Assembly (NCBI GenBank): GCA_036556965.1
Contig: DATBIO010000068.1
Coordinates: 1-40,747 of the forward strand
Reading direction: 5' to 3'
Source of the DNA: DATBIO01 sp036556965
GTDB lineage: Bacteria > Acidobacteriota > Vicinamibacteria > Fen-336
DNA length: 40,747 nucleotides
Positions 17,265 to 24,015 of the stretch are shown in pieces. The notes below the pieces were generated by a model that made no database searches, was not told where the DNA came from, and was given only the letters and a program-made list of their open reading frames with translations. Numbering within the stretch: position 1 is the stretch's first letter; each line of letters begins with the position of its first letter. The position numbers and the translations under genes were made by a program.

Positions 17265-17732
17265 ATGGCCAGGCGACGGCGTTCGGGAGGGCGGCGGCTG
17301 GAGGCCATGGCCCAGGCCATCACGCACTTCGCGGGCAGCACCACGGGGTTCGCCCTGGCCGCGGGAGTGGTGCTGGGCTGGGCCCTCACGGGACCGCTCT
17401 TCCACTACTCCGACACCTGGCAGCTCGTCATCAACACAGGCACCACCATCATCACATTCCTGATGGTCTTCCTGATCCAGCGCTCCCAGAACAAGGAGTC
17501 GCTGGCCGTTCAGCTCAAGCTGAACGAGCTGGTGGCCGCGCTCGCGGGCGCGAGCAACCGCCTCGTCAACGTGGAGGACCTCGACGAGGAGGAGCTGGCC
17601 ACGCTCCACCGCCACTACGCCGCCCTCGCGCGCCTGGCCGAGAAGGACGCGGACCTCCGGGTGTCGCACTCCGTGGAGGAGGCGGACGCGCGGCACGCGG
17701 CCAAGGCCGGACCGAGGCGCGGCACACGCTAG
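17265..17732 (+). CDS. Low-affinity iron permease family membrane protein
   Basis: A 155-residue protein with two membrane helices, GFALAAGVVLGWALTGPLF (about residues 28-46) and LVINTGTTIITFLMVFLIQR (about 53-72). The segment TWQLVINTGTTIITFLMVFL followed by IQRSQNKES is the conserved core of the iron permease (Fet4-like) family PF04120. After the second helix comes LQLKLNELV-type amphipathic sequence and an acidic helix (VEDLDEEELATLHRHY). Bacterial members are untested, so iron uptake is a family-based guess. ATG 17265 follows GGGGGAGG. Its divergent neighbour is a hemerythrin, which fits an iron or oxygen theme. Confidence 0.85.
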   Translation: MARRRRSGGRRLEAMAQAITHFAGSTTGFALAAGVVLGWALTGPLFHYSDTWQLVINTGTTIITFLMVFLIQRSQNKESLAVQLKLNELVAALAGASNRLVNVEDLDEEELATLHRHYAALARLAEKDADLRVSHSVEEADARHAAKAGPRRGTR

Positions 17733-17946
17733 CGGCGGCCCGCTCCCGCCCGCGGCCGAGCGTGCACGTCCGATCCTCCGGAGCACACGGATTGCACGCG
17801 CGGTGTGCGGTGGAACACATGGAAAAGCAGAAGGAGAGCGTCCACTCCCGGCATGAGCGCGGCGGCACCAGGAGGGAGGGCACCACGAGCTGGGGCCCTG
17901 GCACCGCCATTGCATGCCTCGCCGCCGTGAGACCTCGGAGAGCACG

Positions 17947-18900
17947 ATGACCACACGATCTCGAGCGACGCGACTCCTCACCCGGACGGGACGCCTCGCG
18001 GCCTTCGCCGCAATCCTGGGCGCCGGCACGGCGCCCGCGCTGGCCCTGGGGCGCACGCCGGTCTTCGAGTCCGGCGTCGAGCTCGTGAACCTCACCGTCA
18101 CGGTGACGGACGCGCAGAGCGAGTACGTGCGCGGGCTCACCCAGGCCGACTTCGAGGTCCTCGAGGACGGCGTGCCCCAGGAGCTCGCGCTCTTCACGGA
18201 GCGCGACGTCCCCCTCTCCGTGGTCGTCCTGCTGGACACCTCGCTGTCGATGCAGGGCAAGCTGGCGAGGGCCCAGGAAGCGGCCCGCCGCTTCGTGCGC
18301 ACGCTCGACGAGGGCGACACCGTCCAGGTCGTGGCCTTCAACGAGCGCCCCACCATCGTCCAGGACTTCACCGGCGACCGCGCCCTTCTCGAGTCCGCCA
18401 TCACCGGCACCAGGCCCGGCGGCGCCACCGCGCTCTACAACTCGGTGTACGTGGCCCTCAAGGACCTGCGCGCCCGGCGCAAGCCCGACGAGCTGCGGCG
18501 GGAAGCCGTGATCGTGCTCTCGGACGGGGACGACACCTCCTCCGTGGTGAGCGACGACCAGGTGCTGGAGACGGCGCGCCGTGCGGGCATCCCCGTGTAC
18601 GGCATCCGCCTGCCCCAGGTGGCGGAGGCCGCCGCCGCGCGGGCGCGGGGGCCCAACCAGACGGGCTTCTTCTTCGCCTCCCTGACCCGCGACACGGGCG
18701 GACAGGTGCAGATGCTCCGCTCCCTGGGACAGCTCGGCGGCGTCTACGACCGCCTGGCCCAGGAGCTCCGCGCGCAGTACAGCCTGGGCTACGTCTCCTC
18801 CAACGCCCGCCACGACGGGCGCTGGCGCAGCGTGGTGGTGCGGCTCAAGAGCGCCGCGCACCGCCTCCGTCACCGCCTCGGGTACTACGCCCAGCGCTGA
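17947..18900 (+). CDS. Secreted VWFA-related domain protein
   Basis: A 317-residue exported protein of the VWFA-related group common in Acidobacteriota. The signal peptide covers about 33 residues, ending GAGTAPALA. An N-terminal beta segment (VELVNLTVTVTDAQSEYVRG, then LTQADFEVLEDGVPQELALF) is typical of the group. The von Willebrand A domain has an intact metal site: DTSLSM (DxSxS), the T of GGATALYNS, and the D of VLSDGDDTSS. It ends LGYYAQR. These proteins probably bind partners at the cell surface or in the periplasm. ATG 17947 is preferred over the upstream in-frame ATG because GGAGAG precedes it and it gives a clean signal peptide. The 214 bases upstream hold no convincing gene. Confidence 0.88.
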   Translation: MTTRSRATRLLTRTGRLAAFAAILGAGTAPALALGRTPVFESGVELVNLTVTVTDAQSEYVRGLTQADFEVLEDGVPQELALFTERDVPLSVVVLLDTSLSMQGKLARAQEAARRFVRTLDEGDTVQVVAFNERPTIVQDFTGDRALLESAITGTRPGGATALYNSVYVALKDLRARRKPDELRREAVIVLSDGDDTSSVVSDDQVLETARRAGIPVYGIRLPQVAEAAAARARGPNQTGFFFASLTRDTGGQVQMLRSLGQLGGVYDRLAQELRAQYSLGYVSSNARHDGRWRSVVVRLKSAAHRLRHRLGYYAQR

Positions 18901-18912
18901 GCGCGCCCTCCG

Positions 18913-19095
18913 CTACTGCTTCTCCGGCTCCTCGGCGTCCTCCGCCTCGGCGGCGGCCCCCGCGGCGCCACCCTCGTCGGCCATGGAGGCCTCGCGCTCC
19001 TGGTCGATGCGGTTGAGGCCGGGCGTCGGCCGCGCCGCACCCTTCACCTCGCTCCCCTCGTCGGCCTCCGGCGGCAGGTTGGGCTTTCCGATCAC
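18913..19095 (-). CDS. Small acidic hydrophilic protein
   Basis: A 60-residue protein of unknown function starting M(V)IGKPNLPPEADEGSEVKG and ending in an Ala/Glu/Asp-rich stretch, EDAEEPEKQ. It contains no hydrophobic helix and is probably disordered. I chose the GTG at 19095 because GAGAGGAGGG lies just before it; the longer ATG start adds residues without a ribosome site. It is convergent with the VWFA gene, 12 bases apart, and divergent from the methyltransferase. It resembles in size and composition the small proteins at 12912 and 16388. Confidence 0.6.
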   Translation of the reverse strand: MIGKPNLPPEADEGSEVKGAARPTPGLNRIDQEREASMADEGGAAGAAAEAEDAEEPEKQ

Positions 19096-19256
19096 GTGCC
19101 CTCCTCCTCTCGATTGGAGCACGGCCGCGCGGGCGAGGGGGGCACGGCACACGAATTGGCCGTTCGGGGCCGGGCCGGAATGGCCGTGCCCCCGCGGCGG
19201 CGCCGGGCGGCGCCCGCCGCCATGGGATACTCCCCCGCTCGAGGGGGGAGCGTTCC

Positions 19257-19985
19257 ATGCGCTGGGAGAGCACCGCGGCCATGCCCGAGGCGGTCGTGCG
19301 CGAGTCCGTGGAGGCCGTGGCCGCGCCCGTGCCCCTCACCGCCGCCGCCTTGCGCGGGCTGGGCATCCGCGGCGTGCAGTTCGGCAGCCTCGACCGGCTG
19401 TTCCCGGCCCCCTGCCTCAACAGCGACATCGTCGAGATCTACGACCTGACCGCGCGGGAGACGCTGTTCGGGCGCCTGTACCGCGTGGACGGCCGCTACC
19501 TCTACCTGCGCGCCGACGCGCTGCAGGAGATGCCCATCGAGGGAGGCGCGCTGTCCTGGGCCTACGCCGAGCACTTCCTCGAGCACATCACGCCGGAGGA
19601 GGCGGTGCGCTGGCTCCGGGAGGTGCGGCGCCTGCTGGCCCCGGGCGGCGTGGTCCGCGTCACCACCCCCGACCTCGCCCGCTACGTGCGCGGCTATCTC
19701 GAGGAGAGCGACGCGTTCTACGCGCTGCACCGCGAGCGCACGGCCCGGCTCGGCTTCCCGCCCATGGAGACGCGGAAGGCCTGGATGCTGAACCAGATCT
19801 TCCAGTACTGGGGCCACCGCTGGATCTACGACGCGGACGAGGTGCGCCACGTCATGCGGCAGGCGGGCTTCGAGCCCGAGCGCGTCACCGTGCAGACCTA
19901 CGGCCGGAGCCGGGAGCCGGAGATGGCGGGCCTGGACTGGGAGATCCGCAACGACGACACGCTGTACGTCGAGGCCGTGGTCTAG
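19257..19985 (+). CDS. Class I SAM-dependent methyltransferase-like protein with degenerate motif I
   Basis: A 242-residue protein of the predicted-methyltransferase group often found in surface-polysaccharide loci. The C-terminal half is clear: YAEHFLEHITPEEAVRWL, REVRRLLAPGGVVRVTTPDL, then ARYVRGYL. The position of the glycine-rich SAM loop reads VQFGSLDRLFPAPCLNSDIV, which lacks the usual GxGxG, so cofactor binding or activity may be altered. A late block (FQYWGHRWIYDADEVRHVM, then RQAGFE) is also typical. GGGGGGAG precedes ATG 19257, and a GATACT element lies 26 bases before the start. It is convergent with the glycosyltransferase-like gene. Substrate unknown. Confidence 0.8.
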   Translation: MRWESTAAMPEAVVRESVEAVAAPVPLTAAALRGLGIRGVQFGSLDRLFPAPCLNSDIVEIYDLTARETLFGRLYRVDGRYLYLRADALQEMPIEGGALSWAYAEHFLEHITPEEAVRWLREVRRLLAPGGVVRVTTPDLARYVRGYLEESDAFYALHRERTARLGFPPMETRKAWMLNQIFQYWGHRWIYDADEVRHVMRQAGFEPERVTVQTYGRSREPEMAGLDWEIRNDDTLYVEAVV

Positions 19986-19998
19986 GCCGCCGCGCTCC

Positions 19999-21225
19999 CT
20001 AGATCCGCGCGCGGTAGACGTCGCCCGCGGCGGGCAGCGCGCGCACCGTCCGGCAGTACTCCTCCTGCCGCCGGCGCAGGGCGGCGCGCGCACCCGCGTC
20101 GAAGAGGAGCTCCCGGCAGGCGGCGGCGCACGACGCCACCTCGAGCACCTCCACCGACCGCACCGTCTCCAGGTACGGGTTGCCGGCGAGGACGGGCGCG
20201 AGCAGGCCGAACAGGCCGAGCGGGAAGAGGCGGAACGGAAAGAGCGGGCACGCCTTCTCCAGCCAGGGCCGCAAGGGGTCGTCGGGGGGCCGGCCCATGC
20301 GGGCCAGCACCTCGTCCGCCGTCCGCCCCTCGTACGAGTTCATCCCCAGGACCACCGGCGTACCGCGGGCCACCGCGGCGACGGTGGTGGTGCCGCTGGT
20401 GTTGAGGCTCAGGAGGAGGTCACTCGCCGCCAGCAGGCGCGCGAAGCGGTCGGGCGGCACCTGGCCGATCCAGCGGTAGCGGTCGCCCAGGGGGCCCTCC
20501 GGCCAGGCCGCGGGAGCCACGTGGACGAGCTTCACCTGCGGGGGAAGCGCGGCCAGGGCGCCCGTCACCAGCTCCGGCACGTGGAGGGCCAGCCGCTTGT
20601 GGTGGCTCCAGACCTGGACGCCCGGCTCCCAGAAGCGGCTCCCGGCCAGGAGCACGAGCTTGTCTCCCGCGCCCAGCCCGAGGGTCGCGCGCTCCCGCGC
20701 CGCGTCCGCTTCCGGCACCGGCCGCTCCTCGGGGAGCGCGTCGAACACGCCTGGACCGGCGGTGGGACGGCAGGGCGGCACCGGCATCATGCGGCGCTCG
20801 ATCTCGAGGGCCACCTCGGGGATGGCCATGGCGTCGGGGCCGTAGTCCCAGCGCAGCCCGGCTTCCGGCAGGTTCCAGCAGTCGAGGGCCACCACGGGAA
20901 GGTCGAGGCGGACCAGGAAGTGTCCGTCCTCGCCCACCTCCTGGAGGCCCAGCAGCACCGCGGTGGCGTCGATGACGGCCAGGGAGCGGGCGCGGTGGGC
21001 GCGCAACAGCCGCCGGACCTCCGCCTCCACCCCGGACCACAGGGCGGCCTCGACGGGCACGTGCTCCACGCCCGTCCCCTCGAAGAGCACGCGGGAGGCG
21101 CCGGGACCGAGGAATACCGCCTGGTCGCCGGCGGCCAGGAGCTGGCGCGCGATCCGCAGGCCCAGGGTGACCTCGCCGAAGGCGGTGGCGGAGAGGGCCA
21201 CGAAGAGGTGCGTGTCGCCGGCCAT
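19999..21225 (-). CDS. Glycosyltransferase-like (GT-B type) protein
   Basis: A 408-residue soluble protein resembling two-domain GT-B glycosyltransferases or a related uncharacterised family (possibly DUF6365). The N-terminus, LFVALSATAFGEVTLGLRIA followed by RQLLAAGDQAVFLGP, fits a Rossmann domain that follows a transferable group. The second domain has VKLVHVAPAAWP, YRWIGQVPPDRFARLLAASD and LLLSLNTSGTTTVAAVARGT, the last matching the nucleotide-sugar site of GT-B enzymes. ATG 21225 is preceded by TAGGCT at eight bases and no ribosome site, consistent with a leaderless message. Flanking methyltransferases suggest a glycan-modifying set. Sugar and acceptor are unknown. Confidence 0.65.
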   Translation of the reverse strand: MAGDTHLFVALSATAFGEVTLGLRIARQLLAAGDQAVFLGPGASRVLFEGTGVEHVPVEAALWSGVEAEVRRLLRAHRARSLAVIDATAVLLGLQEVGEDGHFLVRLDLPVVALDCWNLPEAGLRWDYGPDAMAIPEVALEIERRMMPVPPCRPTAGPGVFDALPEERPVPEADAARERATLGLGAGDKLVLLAGSRFWEPGVQVWSHHKRLALHVPELVTGALAALPPQVKLVHVAPAAWPEGPLGDRYRWIGQVPPDRFARLLAASDLLLSLNTSGTTTVAAVARGTPVVLGMNSYEGRTADEVLARMGRPPDDPLRPWLEKACPLFPFRLFPLGLFGLLAPVLAGNPYLETVRSVEVLEVASCAAACRELLFDAGARAALRRRQEEYCRTVRALPAAGDVYRARI

Positions 21226-21233
21226 GGGCGGCG

Positions 21234-21239
21234 AGCCTA
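21234..21239 (-). promoter_or_regulatory. -10-like TAGGCT for the glycosyltransferase-like gene
   Basis: On the minus strand TAGGCT is followed by eight bases and the ATG at 21225, with no ribosome binding site. It is back to back with a similar element for the divergent gene, within a 38-base intergenic space. Confidence 0.35.
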
Positions 21240-21246
21240 ACTCATC

Positions 21247-21255
21247 TGATAGCCT
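21247..21255 (+). promoter_or_regulatory. Extended -10-like TGA-TAGCCT for the methyltransferase gene
   Basis: TGATAGCCT ends eight bases before ATG 21264 and only CCGCCGCC lies between, so there is no ribosome binding site. This points to a leaderless transcript. Divergent partner of the element at 21234. Confidence 0.35.
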
Positions 21256-21263
21256 CCGCCGCC

Positions 21264-21911
21264 ATGCGCCACGCGCGGCCGGCCGCGGGGTGGACGTCGC
21301 ACGCGCGGCAGAGCTTCGCGCGCGCGAGGGCCGGCCGCTCGCGGCTGAGCGACGACGTCCTGTCCATCCACGGCTTCTGCACGCCCACCAAGCGCCACTT
21401 CCTGAACAACGCCTGCGCCTTCCCCGGCGCGAACTACCTCGAGATCGGCACCTGGAAGGGGGCCACCTTCTTCGCCGCCGCCTGCGGCAACGAGGGCCGC
21501 TTCACGGGGGTGGACGACTTCTCGGAGTTCCTGGCCCCGCGCGACGAGTTCTACCGCCACCTGCGCGCCCGCGCCCGCCGCGGCCTGCGCTTCGTGGAGG
21601 GCGACTGCTGGAAGCTCCCGTTGCGCCGGCTCCCCCGCGACGTCAACGTCTACTTCTACGACGGTTCGCACACGCGCGACGACCACTACCACGCCTTCGC
21701 GCGCTTCGACCGGCTGTTCGCGCCCACCTTCCTGGCCCTGGTGGACGACTGGAGCCGGCCCCAGGTGCGCGAGGCCACGCGCGCCGCCTTCCGCGACCTC
21801 CGCTACCGCGTGGTGTTCGAGCGCGGGTTCACGGAGGCGGGCCGCCCGCGCGATCCCTGGTGGAACGGCTTCTACGCCGCCGTCGTGCGCCGGCCTCCTC
21901 CGCGCCGCTGA
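21264..21911 (+). CDS. Class I SAM-dependent methyltransferase
   Basis: A 215-residue protein of the Methyltransf_24 type. Motif I is NYLEIGTWKGATFFAAACG, an EIGxWxG form of the SAM loop; the acidic end of the next strand is FTGVDDFSEF. A later block, VNVYFYDGSHTRDDHYHAF, is highly typical of this group, which includes enzymes acting on sugars and small molecules. The first ~35 residues are basic and variable, so a start slightly downstream is possible. It is divergent from the glycosyltransferase-like gene and convergent with gvpK. Substrate unknown; a sugar linked to the neighbouring glycosyltransferase is a guess. Confidence 0.82.
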   Translation: MRHARPAAGWTSHARQSFARARAGRSRLSDDVLSIHGFCTPTKRHFLNNACAFPGANYLEIGTWKGATFFAAACGNEGRFTGVDDFSEFLAPRDEFYRHLRARARRGLRFVEGDCWKLPLRRLPRDVNVYFYDGSHTRDDHYHAFARFDRLFAPTFLALVDDWSRPQVREATRAAFRDLRYRVVFERGFTEAGRPRDPWWNGFYAAVVRRPPPRR

Positions 21912-21953
21912 TCTGAGGGCGCCGCGCCGGCGCGCGCGCCGAGCTCAGGTCAG
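21908..21953. terminator. Inverted repeat spanning the stops of the methyltransferase and gvpK
   Basis: CTGATCTGAG (21908-21917) can pair with CTCAGGTCAG (21944-21953) with one mismatch, extended inward by GGCGC/GCGCC. The left arm contains the methyltransferase stop and the right arm the gvpK stop. It marks the 3' end of the gas vesicle operon. Confidence 0.5.
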
Positions 21954-22322
21954 GCGGCCGAGGGGCCCCAGGTCGAGGTTCAGGTCGCCCAGCTCCAGGC
22001 CGAAGCGCGCGGCCATGTCCACCACCGCCTCCTCGAGGCGCATGAGGCCCTGGCCGAGCGCCTCCAGCTCGCCCGGGGTCAGGGTGCCGTCCTCCATGCG
22101 CCGGATGGCCTGCCGCTCCATGAGCTGGCGCAGGAACTCGACCAGCGAGAGGACGAGCTGGGCGAGCGAGCGCTGCACGTCCTCGGGATCGGCGTTCCAG
22201 CGGCCGGGAGCGCCGCTCCGGGTGCGCCGCGCCAGCTCCGCCTTCAGGCCCTTCAGGCGCCGCGCGTCCACCGCGGCGACGTCGCCGCCGCGCGCGGGGC
22301 GCGGGCGCCGGCGCCGCTTCAC
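21945..22322 (-). CDS. gvpK: Gas vesicle protein GvpK
   Basis: GvpK is a small helical accessory protein needed for gas vesicle assembly in many bacteria. The 125-residue protein has the family core: WNADPEDVQRSLAQLVLSLV, then EFLRQLMERQAIRRMEDG, EALGQGLMRLEEAVVDM and the C-terminal LELGDLNLDLGPLGRL. The N-terminus is Arg-rich. The GTG at 22322 overlaps the preceding gvpF/L stop as GTGA, the third such overlap in a row, so the last four genes are translationally coupled. It is the final gene of the operon and ends in a hairpin shared with the convergent gene. Confidence 0.95.
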   Translation of the reverse strand: MKRRRRPRPARGGDVAAVDARRLKGLKAELARRTRSGAPGRWNADPEDVQRSLAQLVLSLVEFLRQLMERQAIRRMEDGTLTPGELEALGQGLMRLEEAVVDMAARFGLELGDLNLDLGPLGRLT

Positions 22323-22972
22323 GGCTGGTCGTCGCCGAACGCGTAGGCGGGCGACGGCCCGCTGGCCGTCACCACCATCCCGGCCCCGCTGCCGCCGCGC
22401 AGCACGCGCCGGTAGCGGCCGAGGGCGTCCTCCGGCACCAGGTGGTGGACGCTGGCCACCAGGCCCGGGCCGCGCCCCCCGCGCGGCCTCTCGATGCGCT
22501 CCGCGCGCACGAGGGGCGCGAGCCGGGCCAGGAGCGCGGCCGCCCCCGGCACGTCGCGCAGTCGGGCGTGGTCCGCGCGGCGCTGGAGGTATTCCGTCCC
22601 GCTGGCCGCGCGCGGCGCCTTCCGCGGGGAGCGACCGAAGAAGCGCAGCGACATCTGCCGGCAGCCGCGCGCGCGGCGCGCGGCCAGGGCCAGGCTGCGT
22701 CCGCGGGGCGCCACCGCCGCCCGCAGCGCGGCCTCGTCCGCCAGCACGTTCCCGAAGGCCGCGGGGACGAGGGCGGGCGCCGCCGCGGCCAGGCGCCGCA
22801 CCGTGCGGTCGTGCCCGCGCAGCGCACGCGCGCTCAGGGCGGGCGCCCGGGCCACGTCCCCCACCACCGCCTGCACGGGGCCGCAGCGGACGAAGCGCAC
22901 GGGCTCGCCGCGCAGGCCGCGCGGCCGCGCGCGCGGCGCGCGGCCAGCCACGAAGCCGTAGACGTAGATCAC
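22319..22972 (-). CDS. gvpF: Gas vesicle protein, GvpF/GvpL family (third copy)
   Basis: GvpF/L proteins are accessory factors that contact GvpA and help initiate vesicle assembly. This is the shortest and most divergent of three copies here, 217 residues. It keeps the N-terminal IYVYGFVAGR strand, the ALVPAAFGNVLADEAALRAA region, the SGTEYLQRR motif, and a late VASVHHLVPEDALGRYRRVL segment. Arg and Ala are enriched. GTG 22972 overlaps the stop of the upstream gvpJ-like gene as GTGA, and its own stop overlaps gvpK in the same way. It lacks the conserved TGPWPPYNF ending seen in the other two copies and has TASGPSPAYAFGDD instead. Confidence 0.85.
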   Translation of the reverse strand: MIYVYGFVAGRAPRARPRGLRGEPVRFVRCGPVQAVVGDVARAPALSARALRGHDRTVRRLAAAAPALVPAAFGNVLADEAALRAAVAPRGRSLALAARRARGCRQMSLRFFGRSPRKAPRAASGTEYLQRRADHARLRDVPGAAALLARLAPLVRAERIERPRGGRGPGLVASVHHLVPEDALGRYRRVLRGGSGAGMVVTASGPSPAYAFGDDQP

Positions 22973-23211
22973 TCGCGCAGCCTCCGGGCGGGGAGCACGC
23001 GGTCGGAGGCGGCGATGAGGGCGGAGAGCCGCAGGTAGACGAGGTCCACGTCGGCCAGGCCGAGCAGCAGGTCGCCGGTGATGACCACGCCCTTGTTGAG
23101 GAGGTGGTCCACCGTCTCCAGGAGCGAGGCGTCGCCGCGCTCGATGAGGGCCCGCGCCGCGCTCGCCCGCGCCGCGCCGGCCTTCGTCCGGCGGCGGGAC
23201 CGGCCCCTCAC
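22969..23211 (-). CDS. gvpJ: Gas vesicle shell-type protein, GvpA/J/S family (short)
   Basis: An 80-residue GvpA-fold protein. Residues ~29-70, LLETVDHLLNKGVVITGDLL followed by LGLADVDLVYLRLSALIAAS, are the conserved helix-strand-strand-helix of GvpA/J/M/S proteins. LNKGVVITGDLLLGLADVDL places it with GvpJ/S-type minor components rather than the major shell protein. The N-terminal ~20 residues are basic. The open frame continues upstream through the gvpF/L gene, but GTG 23211 overlaps that gene's stop as GTGA and gives the expected size. It sits between two gvpF/L genes. A tip-cap or nucleation role is known for relatives. Confidence 0.85.
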   Translation of the reverse strand: MRGRSRRRTKAGAARASAARALIERGDASLLETVDHLLNKGVVITGDLLLGLADVDLVYLRLSALIAASDRVLPARRLRE

Positions 23212-24008
23212 CGCGCGTCCACGAAGTTGTAGGGCGGCCACGGCCCCGTGACCGCCAGCTGCCGGCCCTCGCCGGCCAGCCGCTCGGACCAGCGACGGGC
23301 GGTGGCCAGGAAGGCCTCCTCGCCGCGGCGCGGGACCAGGAAGGCCGCGTCCAGCAGCAGCCGCGCGCCGTCCGGGGTCTGCACGGGCTCCCGCCGGCGC
23401 GCGTCGCGCGCGCGCCGCGACAGGTCCGCGAACACGCGGTCGGCGTCGGCCACGGCGCGGAGGAGCGCGTCGCGCACGTCGTCGCGGGCGCTCTTGCGCG
23501 CGGTGAGATAGGCCGTGCCCGAGGGGGGGCGCGAGGCGGCCGGCCGCGCGGTGGCGCGCGGGAGCGCCGCCCGGCGCGCCAGCGTGAAGCGCACTCCCCA
23601 CTCGCGGTGGCCGGCCACGCGCGCCAGCACGCGCCCCAGGGTCGCCCGGCGGCGGCGGAGGGAGCCCACCGCCCGCGCGTCGTCCGCGAACAGCGTGAAC
23701 AGCTTCAGGGGGAGTGCGGGTCCCCGCGCCGCGAAGTGCTCGACCACGCGCTCGTGGGCCACGGCCCGCTCCGAGACCCAGTTCAGGTCGCGCAGCCCGC
23801 GCTCGATGGCGGGGCCGGCGTACGCGGGCAGGGGCGCGGCGGCGGCCACCAGCCACAGGCCGCCGCCCACGGGCAGGGCGCGCAGGGGGCCGGTCCCCGG
23901 CAGGCCGGCGGGCACGCCGGCCACGGCGGGGGCCGCCGTGGACTGCAGCACGCAGTAGGCGTAGGTCGCCGGCGCCGCCGTACTCCGCCGCCGCTTCGCC
24001 TGTCTCAT
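23208..24008 (-). CDS. gvpF: Gas vesicle protein, GvpF/GvpL family (second copy)
   Basis: A 266-residue GvpF/L protein with the usual two-part layout: an N-terminal domain starting TYAYCVLQSTAAPAVAGVP with HERVVEHFAARGPALPLKLF, and a C-terminal domain with WGVRFTLARRA, SGTAYLTARKSARDDV, LLLDAAFLVPRR and the conserved end VTGPWPPYNFVDAR. It also carries a short Arg/Lys-rich N-terminus. ATG 24008 starts seven bases after the stop of the tandem ATPase, with no good ribosome site, so it probably relies on coupling. Its stop overlaps the next gene as GTGA. Confidence 0.92.
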   Translation of the reverse strand: MRQAKRRRSTAAPATYAYCVLQSTAAPAVAGVPAGLPGTGPLRALPVGGGLWLVAAAAPLPAYAGPAIERGLRDLNWVSERAVAHERVVEHFAARGPALPLKLFTLFADDARAVGSLRRRRATLGRVLARVAGHREWGVRFTLARRAALPRATARPAASRPPSGTAYLTARKSARDDVRDALLRAVADADRVFADLSRRARDARRREPVQTPDGARLLLDAAFLVPRRGEEAFLATARRWSERLAGEGRQLAVTGPWPPYNFVDAR

Positions 24009-24015
24009 GCGTGGG

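Noticed and set aside
17820..17950. Forty-three-codon frame ending in an ATGA overlap with the VWFA gene
   Set aside because: No good ribosome site, Arg-rich composition and no recognisable domain. A leader peptide cannot be excluded but is not supported. The GCACAC/GTGTGC inverted repeat at 17783-17808 is also too weak to call an operator.
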